DNA of 64,000 bases, taken from contig JADJUF010000016.1 of NCBI GenBank assembly GCA_016717005.1, forward strand, positions 62,001 through 126,000. Direction: 5' to 3'. The position numbers were made by a program, and so were the translations under genes. This DNA comes from Myxococcales bacterium. Its GTDB lineage: Bacteria; Myxococcota_A; Polyangia; Haliangiales; Haliangiaceae. Shown here piece by piece: positions 9,400 through 21,766 of this stretch. The notes under the pieces were generated by a model, which was given only the letters and a program-made list of their open reading frames with translations, did not search any database and had not been told where the DNA came from. How positions within the stretch are numbered: position 1 is the stretch's first letter; each line of letters starts with the position of its first letter.

Positions 9400-9864
9400 T
9401 CAGTACGGCGCGGCTGGCAGCGTCGCCGTCGCGATGGCGTTGTGGGCCATCGCGTTGAGCTGGCTCGCGGCGATGCCTTGATCGGTCGGCGGCCACGGCG
9501 GCTGGACCGGGCCGCGGATCCGGATCGCCGTGCCGGGGCGGATCGACGCGAGGTACATCGCGTACGGGACCTGCGAGGAGGTCAGCGTGGACGCGTAGTC
9601 GACCCGATTCTTGTCGGGCGTGACCTGGTACAGGCCGAAGCTCTGGCCGTTGGCGAACGGCACCACCACGAACACCTGGTTGGAGGAAGTGTCGGGCGGG
9701 AGCGCGTAGTTCCACTGCTGGTAGGTCGGGACCGGCCCGATCGCGTTGGTCGCGGTCAGGCAGTAGGTCTTCACCTCCTGGGTGGCAGTGCCGGTCTCGG
9801 TGGCCGGGTCGACGCAGCTCGACAAGGCGAGTCCGATCAGCGGGATGAACAGGGCTGGACGCAT
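9400..9864 (-). CDS. Hypothetical lipoprotein between the two sigma factors
   Basis: A 154-residue protein of unknown function encoded opposite to the sigma factors. It has a clear lipoprotein signal (MRPALFIPLIGLALSSC), then a Thr-rich spacer and a compact domain with YQQWNYALPP and an Ile/Arg/Gly strand (AIRIRGPVQPPWPP). No family is recognised. The GTG four codons upstream is an alternative start. It is divergent from sigma copy 2, and the 163 bp between them (9865-10027) is locally AT-richer and includes GAAACCTAAC, which resembles an ECF -35 element; this is suggestive only. Confidence 0.6.
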   Translation of the reverse strand: MRPALFIPLIGLALSSCVDPATETGTATQEVKTYCLTATNAIGPVPTYQQWNYALPPDTSSNQVFVVVPFANGQSFGLYQVTPDKNRVDYASTLTSSQVPYAMYLASIRPGTAIRIRGPVQPPWPPTDQGIAASQLNAMAHNAIATATLPAAPY

Positions 9865-10027
9865 CGCTTCACTCACAGGTGAGGGGTGAGAAAGAGTCTC
9901 GAAACCTAACACCCTCGACGGACGCATTGGGTATTGTTCCCGGCGCCCGGCAAATTCTGGCGCGGCCCGACCGCGGCGCGCCGCGGCCCGACGCCGCGCA
10001 GGGACCAGCAGCCCGGGAAGAAGCATC

Positions 10028-10558
10028 GTGTCCCCCGTCGAACCGATCGATGAGCTTGCGAAACGACGACGGCTGGCCGAGCTCACGCGCGACCACCAGG
10101 CCTTCCTCCGAGGGCTCGCCCGCAAGCTGTGCCGCTCGAACTTCGATCCCGAGGACCTCGTGCAGGACGTCTTGCTGAAGACCGTCGCCCACTACGATCG
10201 CCTCCCGGACGGCGTCAACCACGCGGCCTGGCTGGCCCGGGTCATGCGCAACCTGTTCATCGATCGGGTGCGGGCGCGCGCGGCGCAGCCGGCGCAAGTC
10301 GGGCTCGACGGGACCCAGGCCGCCGGCGATCCCGATCAGATCGCGTGGTGGGAGACGGTCACCGCCGACGACATCCGCGCGGTGCTGCCGCAGCTCCCGG
10401 TCGAGCTGCGCGGCGCCTTCGAGCGGTTCGCGTTCGAGGGGCAGTCGTACCGCGAGATCGCCGCGGCCCTCGACGTCCCGGTGGCCACGGTCGGGACCCG
10501 CGTGCTGCGGGCCCGGCGTCGGATCAAGGCGCTGCTCGGAGGCGGCGGCGATGCGTGA
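10028..10558 (+). CDS. ECF-type RNA polymerase sigma factor, copy 2
   Basis: A 176-residue sigma factor, typical of the ECF group, with regions 2 (LTRDHQAFLRGLARKLC to RNLFIDRVRARAA) and 4 (FERFAFEGQSYREIAA and PVATVGTRVLRARRR) and no region 3. It starts with ATG or the GTG inside 10028-10033; there is no N-terminal extension, unlike copy 1. Its stop overlaps the start of the anti-sigma/CHAT gene by 8 bp, the usual arrangement for a sigma/anti-sigma pair. It is therefore expected to be held inactive at the membrane by the downstream product. Confidence 0.88.
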   Translation: MSPVEPIDELAKRRRLAELTRDHQAFLRGLARKLCRSNFDPEDLVQDVLLKTVAHYDRLPDGVNHAAWLARVMRNLFIDRVRARAAQPAQVGLDGTQAAGDPDQIAWWETVTADDIRAVLPQLPVELRGAFERFAFEGQSYREIAAALDVPVATVGTRVLRARRRIKALLGGGGDA

Positions 10559-13412
10559 ACCCGACGACGATCCCTGCGCGCTGACCGCGCGGTACTTCGA
10601 CGGCGAGGCCGGCGGCGACGAGGCGCGCGCGCTCGATCACCTGGCGACGTGCGCGCGGTGCCAGGCCGAGCTCGGCGATCTGATCGGCCTCGACGTGGCG
10701 CTCGGCCGGGGCGCCGCGGCCGCGGCGACGGCCCCGACGGCGCGCGGCGACCGCCGGCGGTGGTGGCTCGGCGGCGCGGCGGCGGCGGTGGTCGCGGCCG
10801 CGGTGCTGATCGTGGTGCTGCGGCCCTCGCCGCGCCCGGCGGCGCCGCCGACCCTGGCGCTGGCGCCACAGCGCGGCGTCGAGGTGCGGTTCAGCGCGCC
10901 AGCGTTCGCGCCACACCGGCCGTACGCGGTCAACCGCGGGGCGGCCCAGCACGAGGCGTTCGCGCTCGACCAGCTGGCCGGGCTCGAGCGACGCGGCGAT
11001 CGCGCGGCGTTGGTCGCGGCGCAGGCGTCGGCCGGCGAGCTCGGCCGGGCGGGCGAGGCGCTGGCGGCGCAGCCGGCGTCGCCGGGCCGCGACGCCGACC
11101 GGGCGGCGGTCGAGGTGCTGGCGGGGCGGCCCGAGGCCGCGCTGACGTCGGCCAACCGCGCGCTGGCCGCCGCGCCGGCCCTGGCGGTGGCCCGCTGGAA
11201 CCGCGGCCTGGCCCTGCGCGACCTCGGCTTCGATCTGGCGGCGGCGTCGGAGTTCGAGCGGATCAGCGCTGGCGGTGAGGTCGGCTGGGCCGACGAGGCC
11301 CGCGCGACCGCGGCGGCGCTGCGCGCGCCGGTCCAGGCGCGGCTCGACGCGTTCGACGCGGTCACGCGCGCGGCCGAGGCGATGATCGATCGCACCGGGC
11401 CGCCGCTGGCGGTCGACTTCGTGCGCACGGTCCCGGGCTACGCGCGCGCCTACTTCCTGGAGGCGGTGCGCTCCGCGACCACCGCCGACGAGCTGCGGGC
11501 GCTGGCGCCGCTGGCCGAGGCCCTCGACGGCGCCGCCGGCACCGCCGGCGCCCGGGCGATGCTCGACCGCGCGCTGGCCGCGGACCTGCGCGTGCGCGCG
11601 CCCCTGGCGCGCCGGTATCGCGATCTGTTCCTGCGGCGCCTCGCCGTGGCCGACGCCGGTCCGTTCCTCGAGCAGCTCGCGCGCGCGGGCGCGGCCGCGG
11701 TCGATCTGCGGGTCGGCGCGCTCGTGCTGACGAACCAGGACGCGGTCCACCCCGAGGAGGTCGAGCGCTACGCCGCCGCGGTCGACGATCCCTGGTTCAC
11801 GCTGCTCGCCGTCGGCGTGCGGGCCGAGCAGGACATCGCCCGCGGCGCGACCGGGCCGGCCGAGGTGCGCCTGCGCGAGGCGCTGGCGACGTGCGACGCG
11901 CGGGCCTGGGGCCACCGCTGCGCGTACCTGGCGTACGACCTCGCGACCCTCTACGTGCGCCAGAGCCGCTTCGCCGACGGCGCGGCCTCGGCGGAGCGCG
12001 CGGCGCGCGGGTTCGCGGCGGTCGGCGCGGTGGCGATGGAGAGCTTCGTGCTCTCGTACCTGGCCGACATCCAGCGCAGCCGCGGCCGGCTCGATCTCGC
12101 GGCGGCGGCGTTCGACGAGATCCTGGCGCGCGCGCCCGAGCGCGACTGCACGACCCGGCGCTTCGCGCGCACCGGCCTGGCGCTGGTCGCCGTCGATCAC
12201 GGCCCGGTCGAGCGATCGATCGATCCCGGCCCGCCGACCGCGTGCGACGCCGCGCCCAGCGGGCTCGAGCTGGTGGCGCTGGTCGATCTGGCCCGGGGCG
12301 GCGGCGACGACGCGGCGTGGACGCGGGCCGCGGCCTGGGTCGCGGCCGCACGTGGCGACGCCGGTGAGGTCGCGGGCGCGGTGCTGGCGCTGGCGCGCGA
12401 TCCCGCGGCTGGCGCGCGGCTGCGCGCGGCGCTGCCCAGGCTCGACGCCGCCGACGAGGAGCTGGCCGCGGTGCGCGCGTGGGGCTACGCCGCGCTGATC
12501 GACGACGGCGCGGCCCGGGCCGCGTGGCCGTCGGTGGTGGCCGACGTCGCCGCCGAGCGCGGCCGGCCGGTGCCGCCGCGGTGCACCCTGGTGGCGTCGG
12601 TCGATCGCACCCACGCGGTCGCGGTGGCGATCGACGGCAGCGGCGCGCTGGTCGGGGCCCGGGTGGAGGCCGCGGTGGCGGCCGAGATCGACGGCGCCCG
12701 GCTGGTGCCGCCGGCGCTGCGCGCGACGCTGGCGAGCTGCGCCGCCATCGCGGTGCTCGCGCGTCCGCCGCTCCATGGGCGCACCGATCTGCTGCCGACG
12801 ACGACGGCCTGGTCGTTCGGCGACGGCGCGCCGCGGGCCGCGTCGACCTCCGCGGGGCGGCTGGTGACGGTCGGCGACGCCCGGCCGCCGACCTCGCTCG
12901 GGTTCCCGGCGCTGGCGCCGCCGCCGATCCCCGCTGGTGCCCGCGCCGTGACCGGCGTCGCCGCCACGCCCGCGCAGGTCCTGGCCGCGCTCGCCGACGC
13001 CAGCTACGCCGAACTGCACGTCCACGGCGAGGTCGATCTCGCGGTGGCCGACGCGTCGTTCCTGGCGCTGTCGCCGGCGACCGACGGGCAGTGGGCGCTC
13101 ACCGCCGGCGACGTCCGCAAGGCCCACTTCGCCGCGGCGCCGGTGGTCGTGCTGGCGGCGTGCCGCGCCGCCGCGGTGGCGCCGTTCGCCCACGCCCGCT
13201 GGAGCCTGCCCGACGCGTTCCTGGCGGCGGGCGCACGGGCGGTGATCGCCCCCGCGGTCGAGATCCCCGACGCCGAGGCTGGGCCGTTCTTCGACGAGGT
13301 CCGCGCGCGCATCACGGGCGGCGAGCTCCCAGCGGCCGCGGTGGCCGCGGTCCGGGCCGCGGCGGTGGCCCGCGGTCAGGCCTGGGCGGCGGGCGTCATC
13401 GTGTTCGAGTAG
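10551..13412 (+). CDS. Zinc-finger anti-sigma / TPR / CHAT-protease membrane fusion
   Basis: A 953-residue protein in three parts. Residues 1-45 are an anti-sigma zinc-binding domain with Cys9 and the H30-x3-C34-x2-C37 motif. A Lys/Arg-flanked hydrophobic helix at about 71-90 (RRWWLGGAAAAVVAAAVLIV) is a single membrane span. Residues about 130-640 are Ala-rich helical repeats of TPR type (for example ALAVARWNRGLALRDLGFDL). Residues about 690-953 form a CHAT caspase-like peptidase domain with the His of HVHGE (His825) and the Cys of LAACRAA (Cys871). This suggests that a sensory/proteolytic module is tied directly to release of the coupled sigma factor. With the N-terminus cytoplasmic, a single span would place CHAT in the periplasm, which is unusual. 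Confidence 0.85.
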   Translation: MREPDDDPCALTARYFDGEAGGDEARALDHLATCARCQAELGDLIGLDVALGRGAAAAATAPTARGDRRRWWLGGAAAAVVAAAVLIVVLRPSPRPAAPPTLALAPQRGVEVRFSAPAFAPHRPYAVNRGAAQHEAFALDQLAGLERRGDRAALVAAQASAGELGRAGEALAAQPASPGRDADRAAVEVLAGRPEAALTSANRALAAAPALAVARWNRGLALRDLGFDLAAASEFERISAGGEVGWADEARATAAALRAPVQARLDAFDAVTRAAEAMIDRTGPPLAVDFVRTVPGYARAYFLEAVRSATTADELRALAPLAEALDGAAGTAGARAMLDRALAADLRVRAPLARRYRDLFLRRLAVADAGPFLEQLARAGAAAVDLRVGALVLTNQDAVHPEEVERYAAAVDDPWFTLLAVGVRAEQDIARGATGPAEVRLREALATCDARAWGHRCAYLAYDLATLYVRQSRFADGAASAERAARGFAAVGAVAMESFVLSYLADIQRSRGRLDLAAAAFDEILARAPERDCTTRRFARTGLALVAVDHGPVERSIDPGPPTACDAAPSGLELVALVDLARGGGDDAAWTRAAAWVAAARGDAGEVAGAVLALARDPAAGARLRAALPRLDAADEELAAVRAWGYAALIDDGAARAAWPSVVADVAAERGRPVPPRCTLVASVDRTHAVAVAIDGSGALVGARVEAAVAAEIDGARLVPPALRATLASCAAIAVLARPPLHGRTDLLPTTTAWSFGDGAPRAASTSAGRLVTVGDARPPTSLGFPALAPPPIPAGARAVTGVAATPAQVLAALADASYAELHVHGEVDLAVADASFLALSPATDGQWALTAGDVRKAHFAAAPVVVLAACRAAAVAPFAHARWSLPDAFLAAGARAVIAPAVEIPDAEAGPFFDEVRARITGGELPAAAVAAVRAAAVARGQAWAAGVIVFE

Positions 13413-13424
13413 GGCGCGCGGCCG

Positions 13425-14102
13425 TCACCTCGGCAGCGCGGCCTCGATCGCGGCGATCACCGTCGGGTCGTCGGGCTTGGTCTGGGGCGCGAACCGCGTG
13501 ATCGACGCGCCGTCGGCGGAGATCAGGAACTTCTCGAAGTTCCAGCGGATGTCGCCGGTGTGGCCCTCGGCGTCGGCGATCGGCGTGAGCTGCTGGTAGA
13601 TCGGGTGGCGCTCGGCGCCGTTGACCTCGATCTTCTCGGTCATCGGGAACGTGACCCCGTAGGTCGTCGAGCAGAACTCCTCGATCTGTTCGGCCGAGCC
13701 CGGCTCCTGGCCGCCGAACTGGTTGCACGGGAAGCCGAGCACGGTGAAGCCCTGCGTGGCGTACTTGTCCTGCAGCGCCTCGAGCGTGGCGTACTGCGGC
13801 GTCAGCCCACACTTGGACGCGACGTTGACGACCAGGATGGCCTTGCCCTTGTAGTCGGCCAGCGTCATCGCCTGGCCGCGGAGCGTCTTGATCGGGAGGT
13901 CCCACATGGCGGCCACCGTAGCACCGGCGGCGACCGTGGGCGGGGCCACGCCCGGCGGCGGCAGCACGGCGCGCTCGGCCTTGGCCGTGGCGCCCTCGAC
14001 CACCGGCTTGGGGGCGGCGGTGTTGTGGGGCTTGTCGTTCTTGCACGCGGTGCCGGCGACGGCGGTGGCTAGCGCGACGGCGACGAGGGACAGGCTGCGC
14101 AT
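13425..14102 (-). CDS. Glutathione peroxidase family lipoprotein
   Basis: A 225-residue protein. The first 20 residues are a lipoprotein signal (ALATAVAGTACKN), followed by a 45-residue linker and a glutathione-peroxidase domain. Catalytic Cys98 is in NVASKCGLTPQY; the Gln of FPCNQFGGQEPG and the Trp of IRWNFEKFL complete the catalytic set. The domain has the resolving-Cys position seen in thioredoxin-dependent bacterial members, so thioredoxin may be the reductant rather than glutathione. It probably reduces hydroperoxides at the periplasmic face of a membrane. It converges with the CHAT gene (12 bp apart) and is divergent from the radical SAM gene at 14192. Confidence 0.85.
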   Translation of the reverse strand: MRSLSLVAVALATAVAGTACKNDKPHNTAAPKPVVEGATAKAERAVLPPPGVAPPTVAAGATVAAMWDLPIKTLRGQAMTLADYKGKAILVVNVASKCGLTPQYATLEALQDKYATQGFTVLGFPCNQFGGQEPGSAEQIEEFCSTTYGVTFPMTEKIEVNGAERHPIYQQLTPIADAEGHTGDIRWNFEKFLISADGASITRFAPQTKPDDPTVIAAIEAALPR

Positions 14103-14191
14103 CGCCCGAGCCTAGCGCACAATCCTCGGGCGCCGACCCGGCGCTTGACCGTGGCGCCGGTGGCCGCGATCCGGTACACCGGGCGTTCGCC

Positions 14192-17095
<2,904 letters not shown>

Positions 17096-17216
17096 TCGCG
17101 GCCAGGGCGGATCGCCGCTGGATCGCGGCCAGGGTCGATCGCCGCTGGCCGGATCGCGGCCAGGGCCGATCGTGCCCAGGGCGGATCGCGGCCGGGGCGG
17201 ATCGCGGCCGGGCGCG
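17096..17216. repeat. Degenerate 18-bp tandem repeat
   Basis: The gap between the convergent radical SAM and 585-residue-protein genes is filled with about seven imperfect copies of a unit close to GATCGCGGCCAGGGCGG. The unit partly resembles inverted GATCG/CGATC pairs, so hairpins could form and act as a bidirectional terminator, but there is no T-run. Confidence 0.7.
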
Positions 17217-17218
17217 CG

Positions 17219-18976
17219 TCAGGGCAGCGTCAGCGCGGGCCAGTCGGCCAGCGCCTCGGGCGCCTCGCGATCGGGCCAGACCACGATCAGCGCGTGGTCG
17301 TCGCGGACCGGCGCGGCGACCAGCGCGTCGACGTCGAAGCCGCCGCTGGGCAGGGCGATCAGCGGGCGCTGCCGCAGCCAGGCCTCGTCGAGCGCGATCA
17401 CCAGGCCGCGGCGGCCGCCGGCCCGGGCCTCGTCGGTGATCGCCGCCGCGCCCAGCCGCGTCGCGATCGCGCGGGCCGCGGCGGCGAGCGACAGATCGGG
17501 ATCGGTGTGGACCCGGACCCGCCCGCGCGGCGGGCTCGCCGCGACGCCGGCGCCGGCCAGGGCGATCCGCGCCGGGGCGCCACCGTCGAGGAACCGGGCC
17601 ACGGCGGTGCGCAGCGCGACCCGGCCGCCGGCGACGCTGGTGATCGCCGCGCGCGGCAGGCTGCCGTCGCCGCCGACCTCGTCCCAGGCGATCGTGCGCG
17701 CGAGCCGGTCGAGCGACGGGCGCGGCGCCCCGACCAGCCAGGCGCCGTAGAGCAGCGCGAGGGCGCGGCGGCCGTCGTCGGTGAGCGCCGTGCGCCGGGC
17801 CAGCGCCGCGAGCGGGGTGTCGTCGAGCGCGGGCGGGTCGCGGTCGGGGGCGGCGCCGGCCAGCGCGGCGCGCGCCCAGTCGGCCAGCTCGACGCGCCAC
17901 AGCGCCGACGAGCGTCCCCGGGGCCCACGCCCCACGCGGGTCGGTAGCGGCGGCGGGGTGTCGTCGGGGACCGCGGCCGCGGCCGCGTCGGCCAGCGCGG
18001 CCGGGGGCGCGTCGTCGCCCGGCGCCGTCGTCGGCATCGGTGGCGTCGTCGGCATCGGTGGCGTCGTCGGCATCGGTGGCGTCGGGCGATCCTCCCGGGC
18101 GGCGGCGGCGCCCGCGCCGGCCATGGCCAGGCGGAACCCGGCCGGGCCGATCACCGCGTCGCCGTCGAGGGGCGTGCGCCGCGGCCGGCCCTGGCGATCG
18201 ATCCAGCACAGCACCGGCGCGTCGCCGCCGGCGACGCACGCGCCGCGGTCGAGCTCGGCCGCCATCGGGTGCCCGGCCAGCGTCTGGACGTGCACGCGCT
18301 CGAGCCCGCGCGCGGTCGCGATCACCACCCACGGCACCTCGGGGTGGGCGTAGACCGCCGAGATCACCGCGGCCGTGCGGTAGCTGAACGTCCGGCCGTC
18401 GGACAGCCGCAAGAGCGTCAGGTCGGCCTCGTCGGCCCGGGCCAGCCACGCGATCCGGCGCCCGGCCGCCAGGCCGCACAGCCGCGGCGCCGGCGGCACG
18501 CGCGCGCTGAGCCGCGACAGTAGCCGGTGCGACACCGCCGACACGATCGCGACCGCGCCGGCCGCGATCGTCAGCAGCCGGTCGCTGTCGACCGCGATGA
18601 CGTCCTCGATCGGCACGGGCGCGGCCAGCTGCTCGAGCGCGATCGCGCCGGCGCCGAGCCGCGCGATCACCACCGCGCCGTCGATCGGCAGCAGCACCCG
18701 GTCGCCGGCGACGCCCGCGATCGTCGTGGCGCCGGGCACCGCCGCGGTCGCGCTGACCTCGAACGCGGGCAGCTCGAAGACCGCGAGCTGGCCGCCGTGG
18801 AGCACCACCAGCCGGGTCGCGACCAGGGCCGCGGCGATCACGTCGTCAGGGACCGCGCCGGTCGCGGTGACCTCGAGGCTCGCGGCGTCGAACACGGTCG
18901 CGCGGCCGCCGCGGACCGCGACCACGGCGCGGCCGTCGCTGCTCGCGGACACCAGGGCGGGGGCGGTGACGGTCAC
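17219..18976 (-). CDS. Unknown protein with beta-propeller-like N-terminus
   Basis: A 585-residue protein starting at GTG overlapping the ferritin-like stop (GTGA). Residues 1-300 contain repeated short strands such as GRATVFDAASLEVTATGAVP and QLAVFELPAFEVSATAAVP about 42 residues apart, suggesting a WD40/propeller-like fold. A Pro/Thr linker with three tandem PTPPM-type repeats follows near residue 315. The C-terminal 220 residues are Ala/Arg-rich alpha/beta with no motif I recognise. No signal peptide is seen, so it is probably cytoplasmic. It is translationally coupled to a diiron ferritin-like protein, which is the only clue to its role. Confidence 0.6.
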   Translation of the reverse strand: MTVTAPALVSASSDGRAVVAVRGGRATVFDAASLEVTATGAVPDDVIAAALVATRLVVLHGGQLAVFELPAFEVSATAAVPGATTIAGVAGDRVLLPIDGAVVIARLGAGAIALEQLAAPVPIEDVIAVDSDRLLTIAAGAVAIVSAVSHRLLSRLSARVPPAPRLCGLAAGRRIAWLARADEADLTLLRLSDGRTFSYRTAAVISAVYAHPEVPWVVIATARGLERVHVQTLAGHPMAAELDRGACVAGGDAPVLCWIDRQGRPRRTPLDGDAVIGPAGFRLAMAGAGAAAAREDRPTPPMPTTPPMPTTPPMPTTAPGDDAPPAALADAAAAAVPDDTPPPLPTRVGRGPRGRSSALWRVELADWARAALAGAAPDRDPPALDDTPLAALARRTALTDDGRRALALLYGAWLVGAPRPSLDRLARTIAWDEVGGDGSLPRAAITSVAGGRVALRTAVARFLDGGAPARIALAGAGVAASPPRGRVRVHTDPDLSLAAAARAIATRLGAAAITDEARAGGRRGLVIALDEAWLRQRPLIALPSGGFDVDALVAAPVRDDHALIVVWPDREAPEALADWPALTLP

Positions 18977-19935
18977 GAGCCCTTGGCCGCCACGGCGTCC
19001 TCGGCCAGCTCGTCGAAGCTCATCGCGTTCGAGCGCGCGAGCTCGGCGTCGGTGAACAGCCTGGCGGCGATCCGCGGCTCGGCCCCGAGCAGCCGCAAGA
19101 GCGCGCCCGCGAACAGCGGCCCGGCGATCGGGTGCAGGTACAGCTCCTGCGCGGTCAACATCACGCGCATCAGCGGCAGCCGGGCCACGGTCGGCTTGCG
19201 CGCGATCAGCTGGATGCGCTTGAGCGCCTCGCGCAGGCGGTGGCCGGTCGGATCGGTCCGGTCGATCGGCTCGAGGAACACCTGCCGCAAGAACGGCTGC
19301 GCGTGCCAGAGCATCCGGCCCAGCGCGGTCGCGGTCGCGGCCCGGTGGCGCCACGACGAGGCCGGGCGCGCGGCCTTCGCCGCCAGGTAGGCGTCGGACG
19401 CGTAGACCTCGGTCATGTGGAAGTCGATCGCGATGTGCCGCGACTCGTCGCGGTTGATCAGCGCCATCGCCTGGTGGCTCATCGCGTCGCCGACGTAGTC
19501 GTCGAGGGAGCGCAGGAGCGCGACGTCGAGCAGGAGCTCGCCGGCGGTGACGTAGGCGTTGGCGATGTCGGGCGCCGCCAGGTCGATCACCGCCAGGAAC
19601 GGCGGCCGGAACGCGCGCAGCGCCGGCGCCAGCTGGTAGGCCCGGTAGCGGTGGACGTCGTAGTAGCGGGCCAGCCGGGCCGCGACCACGGCGTGGCGCT
19701 CCTCGTCGACGATGAACGAGTCGAAGATCGCCGCGAGGGTCGGATCGGTGGCCTTGGCGCGCTGGGCCCGGAACAGCGCCGCGGCGAGGAGCTCGATGCC
19801 GGCCATGTCGGTGAAGGCCTGGACCACGGCCTCCTCCTTGGCGCGCGCCAGCGCCGGCGGCGGCGCCGACCAGTCGAGGTCGTCGGCGTGCCACTGGCCG
19901 CTCGTGCACTTGTCCAGCATGCGCGCCAGGTCCAC
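18973..19935 (-). CDS. Diiron ferritin-like domain protein
   Basis: A 320-residue, mostly helical protein. The spacing of acidic/His residues fits a four-helix diiron site: E48, E78-x-x-H81 (DEERHA), E133, and E164-x-x-H167 (DESRHI). The region after residue 190 is additional helix (QLIARKPTVARLP, LTAQELYLHPI). The set is typical of carboxylate-bridged diiron oxygenases or ferritin-like proteins; the substrate is unknown. The GTG at 19933-19935 is chosen; an ATG five codons later is possible. It is the first gene of a two-gene minus-strand operon with the 585-residue protein and is divergent from the small Cys-rich gene at 20051. Confidence 0.7.
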   Translation of the reverse strand: MDLARMLDKCTSGQWHADDLDWSAPPPALARAKEEAVVQAFTDMAGIELLAAALFRAQRAKATDPTLAAIFDSFIVDEERHAVVAARLARYYDVHRYRAYQLAPALRAFRPPFLAVIDLAAPDIANAYVTAGELLLDVALLRSLDDYVGDAMSHQAMALINRDESRHIAIDFHMTEVYASDAYLAAKAARPASSWRHRAATATALGRMLWHAQPFLRQVFLEPIDRTDPTGHRLREALKRIQLIARKPTVARLPLMRVMLTAQELYLHPIAGPLFAGALLRLLGAEPRIAARLFTDAELARSNAMSFDELAEDAVAAKGS

Positions 19936-20050
19936 GCCGCGATGGTAGGCCCGCGGCCCGCGATCCTCAACTCGCCCGGGGGCGACCTCAGTGCAGGTGC
20001 GACAACGCGCGCGCCCGCCAGCGCGGCCCGGGTCGGGTAGAGTGCGCCGC

Positions 20051-20209
20051 ATGTGCCGTCGCGTGACCTGCTCGCTGTGCCAGAAGCCCTCATTCGCCGG
20101 CTGCGGCGCCCACGTCGAGCAGGTGCTGGCCGGCGTGCCCAAGAGCCAGCGCTGCAAGTGCTCGGCCGAGGACAAGGCCCGGGCCCGCCCGTGGTGGAAG
20201 TTCTGGTGA
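20051..20209 (+). CDS. Small Cys-rich conserved protein (52 aa)
   Basis: The short product contains MCRRVTCSLCQKPSFAGCG, then HVEQVLAGVP and KSQRCKC. This resembles a small conserved protein I recall from many bacteria and eukaryotes with a C-x2-C-type, probably metal-binding, arrangement. The function is unknown. A longer upstream in-frame extension (from 19991) is Arg/Pro-rich and unlike the family, so the ATG at 20051 is used. It ends 16 bp from the convergent radical SAM gene. Confidence 0.7.
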   Translation: MCRRVTCSLCQKPSFAGCGAHVEQVLAGVPKSQRCKCSAEDKARARPWWKFW

Positions 20210-20224
20210 CCGCGGCGCGGCCGC

Positions 20225-21766
20225 TCAGGCGGTCGCGGCCGGGCGTCGCCGCAGCGCGATGATCTCGGCGGTCGACGGCACCCGCGCGCGCGGCCCGGTC
20301 GGCGTGGCGTCCTGGCTGATGAACGCGCGCTTCCAGGCCGCGAAGGTGCCGCCGGCCCGGTGGGCCTCGAGCACGGCCAGCCCGGCGCGGCGGTCGCCCT
20401 GCGCCAGCATGTACTCGACCCAGGCCCACCGGGCCGAGGTCGGCCGCACCAGGGCCTTGCCGCGGTACGCGCCCAGGCCCCGGCGCAGGCGCTCGAGCCG
20501 GTGCTCGACGACGTCGATGCCGGCGAACGCGGTGCCGTCGAGCGGCGTGTGGCGCTTGGCCACGAACGGCGCCACGCCGAACGCGATCTTCGGGTGCGCC
20601 GCCACCAGCTCGCCGGCGAACCGGACCAGCTCGTCGATGTCGTCGTCGGTCTCGCTCGGCACGCCGACCATCATGTAGATCTTCACGGTCGCGAGCTGGT
20701 GCCGGGTCGCGAGCACCGCGGTCTGGAGCAGGTGCTTCTCCTGGGTCGAGCGCTCGACCACGCGGCGCATGCGCTCGCTGGTGCCGTCGGCGGCGACGGT
20801 CAACGTGCGGTAGCCGCCCTTGGCCAGCAGGCCGACCAGCTCGTCGTCGAGCTTGTCGGCGCGCAGGCTCGAGATGCCGACCTCGCGGCCGCCGTCGACG
20901 ACGCCGCGGACGATCGCGCGGATGTCGGGGTGATCGGTCACCGCGGCGCCGACCAGGCCGACCCGCCGCGCCGCCTCCGGGATGCCGGCCAGCACGACCT
21001 CGGTCGGCACGACCCGCATGCCGCCGTTGGTCGAGCGGCGCATGACGCAGTAGGTGCAGCCGCGCGAGCACCCCCGCGCCGCCTCGGTCATGAACATGTC
21101 GGCCAGCTCGGCGTCGGGCGTGAGGATCTGCGAGCGCGCCGGCAGGAGCTCGTCGTCGGCGGCGGCGATCGCGGGCACGTCGTCGCCGTGGATCGTCGGC
21201 AGGTAGTAGCCTGGGCGGCCGCGCAGGGCGGCGAGGACGTCGCCGCGGTGCCAGCCCAGGTCCCGGGCCAGCACCACCAGCTCGCCGGCGAGCTGGTCGC
21301 CCTCGCCGAGGATGACGACGTCGACGTAGGGCGCCAGCGGCACCGGGTTCGAGAAGGTCAGCGGCCCGCCGGCGACGATCAGCGGGTGGTGGTGGTCGCG
21401 GTCGGCCGCCAGCACCGGGATGTTGGCCAGCTCGAGGCACTCGATCAGGCCGATCAGCTCGAGCTCGTACGCGACCGAGAACGCCAGCAGCGGGTACCCG
21501 GCCACCGGCCGCGACCGCTCGAGCGTCAGCCACGGCTGGCCGCGGGCCGCGGCGACGTCGTCGGGCAGGACCGCGCGATCGGCCGCGACCTCGGGCACCG
21601 CGTTGAGCAGCCGGTAGATGTGCTGGTAGCCGAGCGACGACATCGCCGCGCGGTACGGGCTCGGGTAGCACAGCGCGATCCGGGTCGCGGCCTCGCGCCG
21701 GATCGTGCCGCGCTCGTTGGCGAGCCGGGCCGCGACGTCCCGCTCGGCGTCCCATCGACGGGTCAT
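20225..21766 (-). CDS. B12-binding-type radical SAM protein
   Basis: A 513-residue protein. The N-terminal 200 residues look like a B12-binding Rossmann domain ([35 protein letters not shown]). The radical SAM cluster motif is CSRGCTYC near residue 235, followed by [17 protein letters not shown] and [14 protein letters not shown], which parallel the 14192 protein. It lacks the C-terminal DUF2344 domain. The two proteins are clearly related and lie about 3 kb apart in opposite orientation. The reaction is unknown. Its ATG overlaps the stop of the upstream exported-protein gene (ATGA). Confidence 0.82.
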   Translation of the reverse strand: MTRRWDAERDVAARLANERGTIRREAATRIALCYPSPYRAAMSSLGYQHIYRLLNAVPEVAADRAVLPDDVAAARGQPWLTLERSRPVAGYPLLAFSVAYELELIGLIECLELANIPVLAADRDHHHPLIVAGGPLTFSNPVPLAPYVDVVILGEGDQLAGELVVLARDLGWHRGDVLAALRGRPGYYLPTIHGDDVPAIAAADDELLPARSQILTPDAELADMFMTEAARGCSRGCTYCVMRRSTNGGMRVVPTEVVLAGIPEAARRVGLVGAAVTDHPDIRAIVRGVVDGGREVGISSLRADKLDDELVGLLAKGGYRTLTVAADGTSERMRRVVERSTQEKHLLQTAVLATRHQLATVKIYMMVGVPSETDDDIDELVRFAGELVAAHPKIAFGVAPFVAKRHTPLDGTAFAGIDVVEHRLERLRRGLGAYRGKALVRPTSARWAWVEYMLAQGDRRAGLAVLEAHRAGGTFAAWKRAFISQDATPTGPRARVPSTAEIIALRRRPAATA

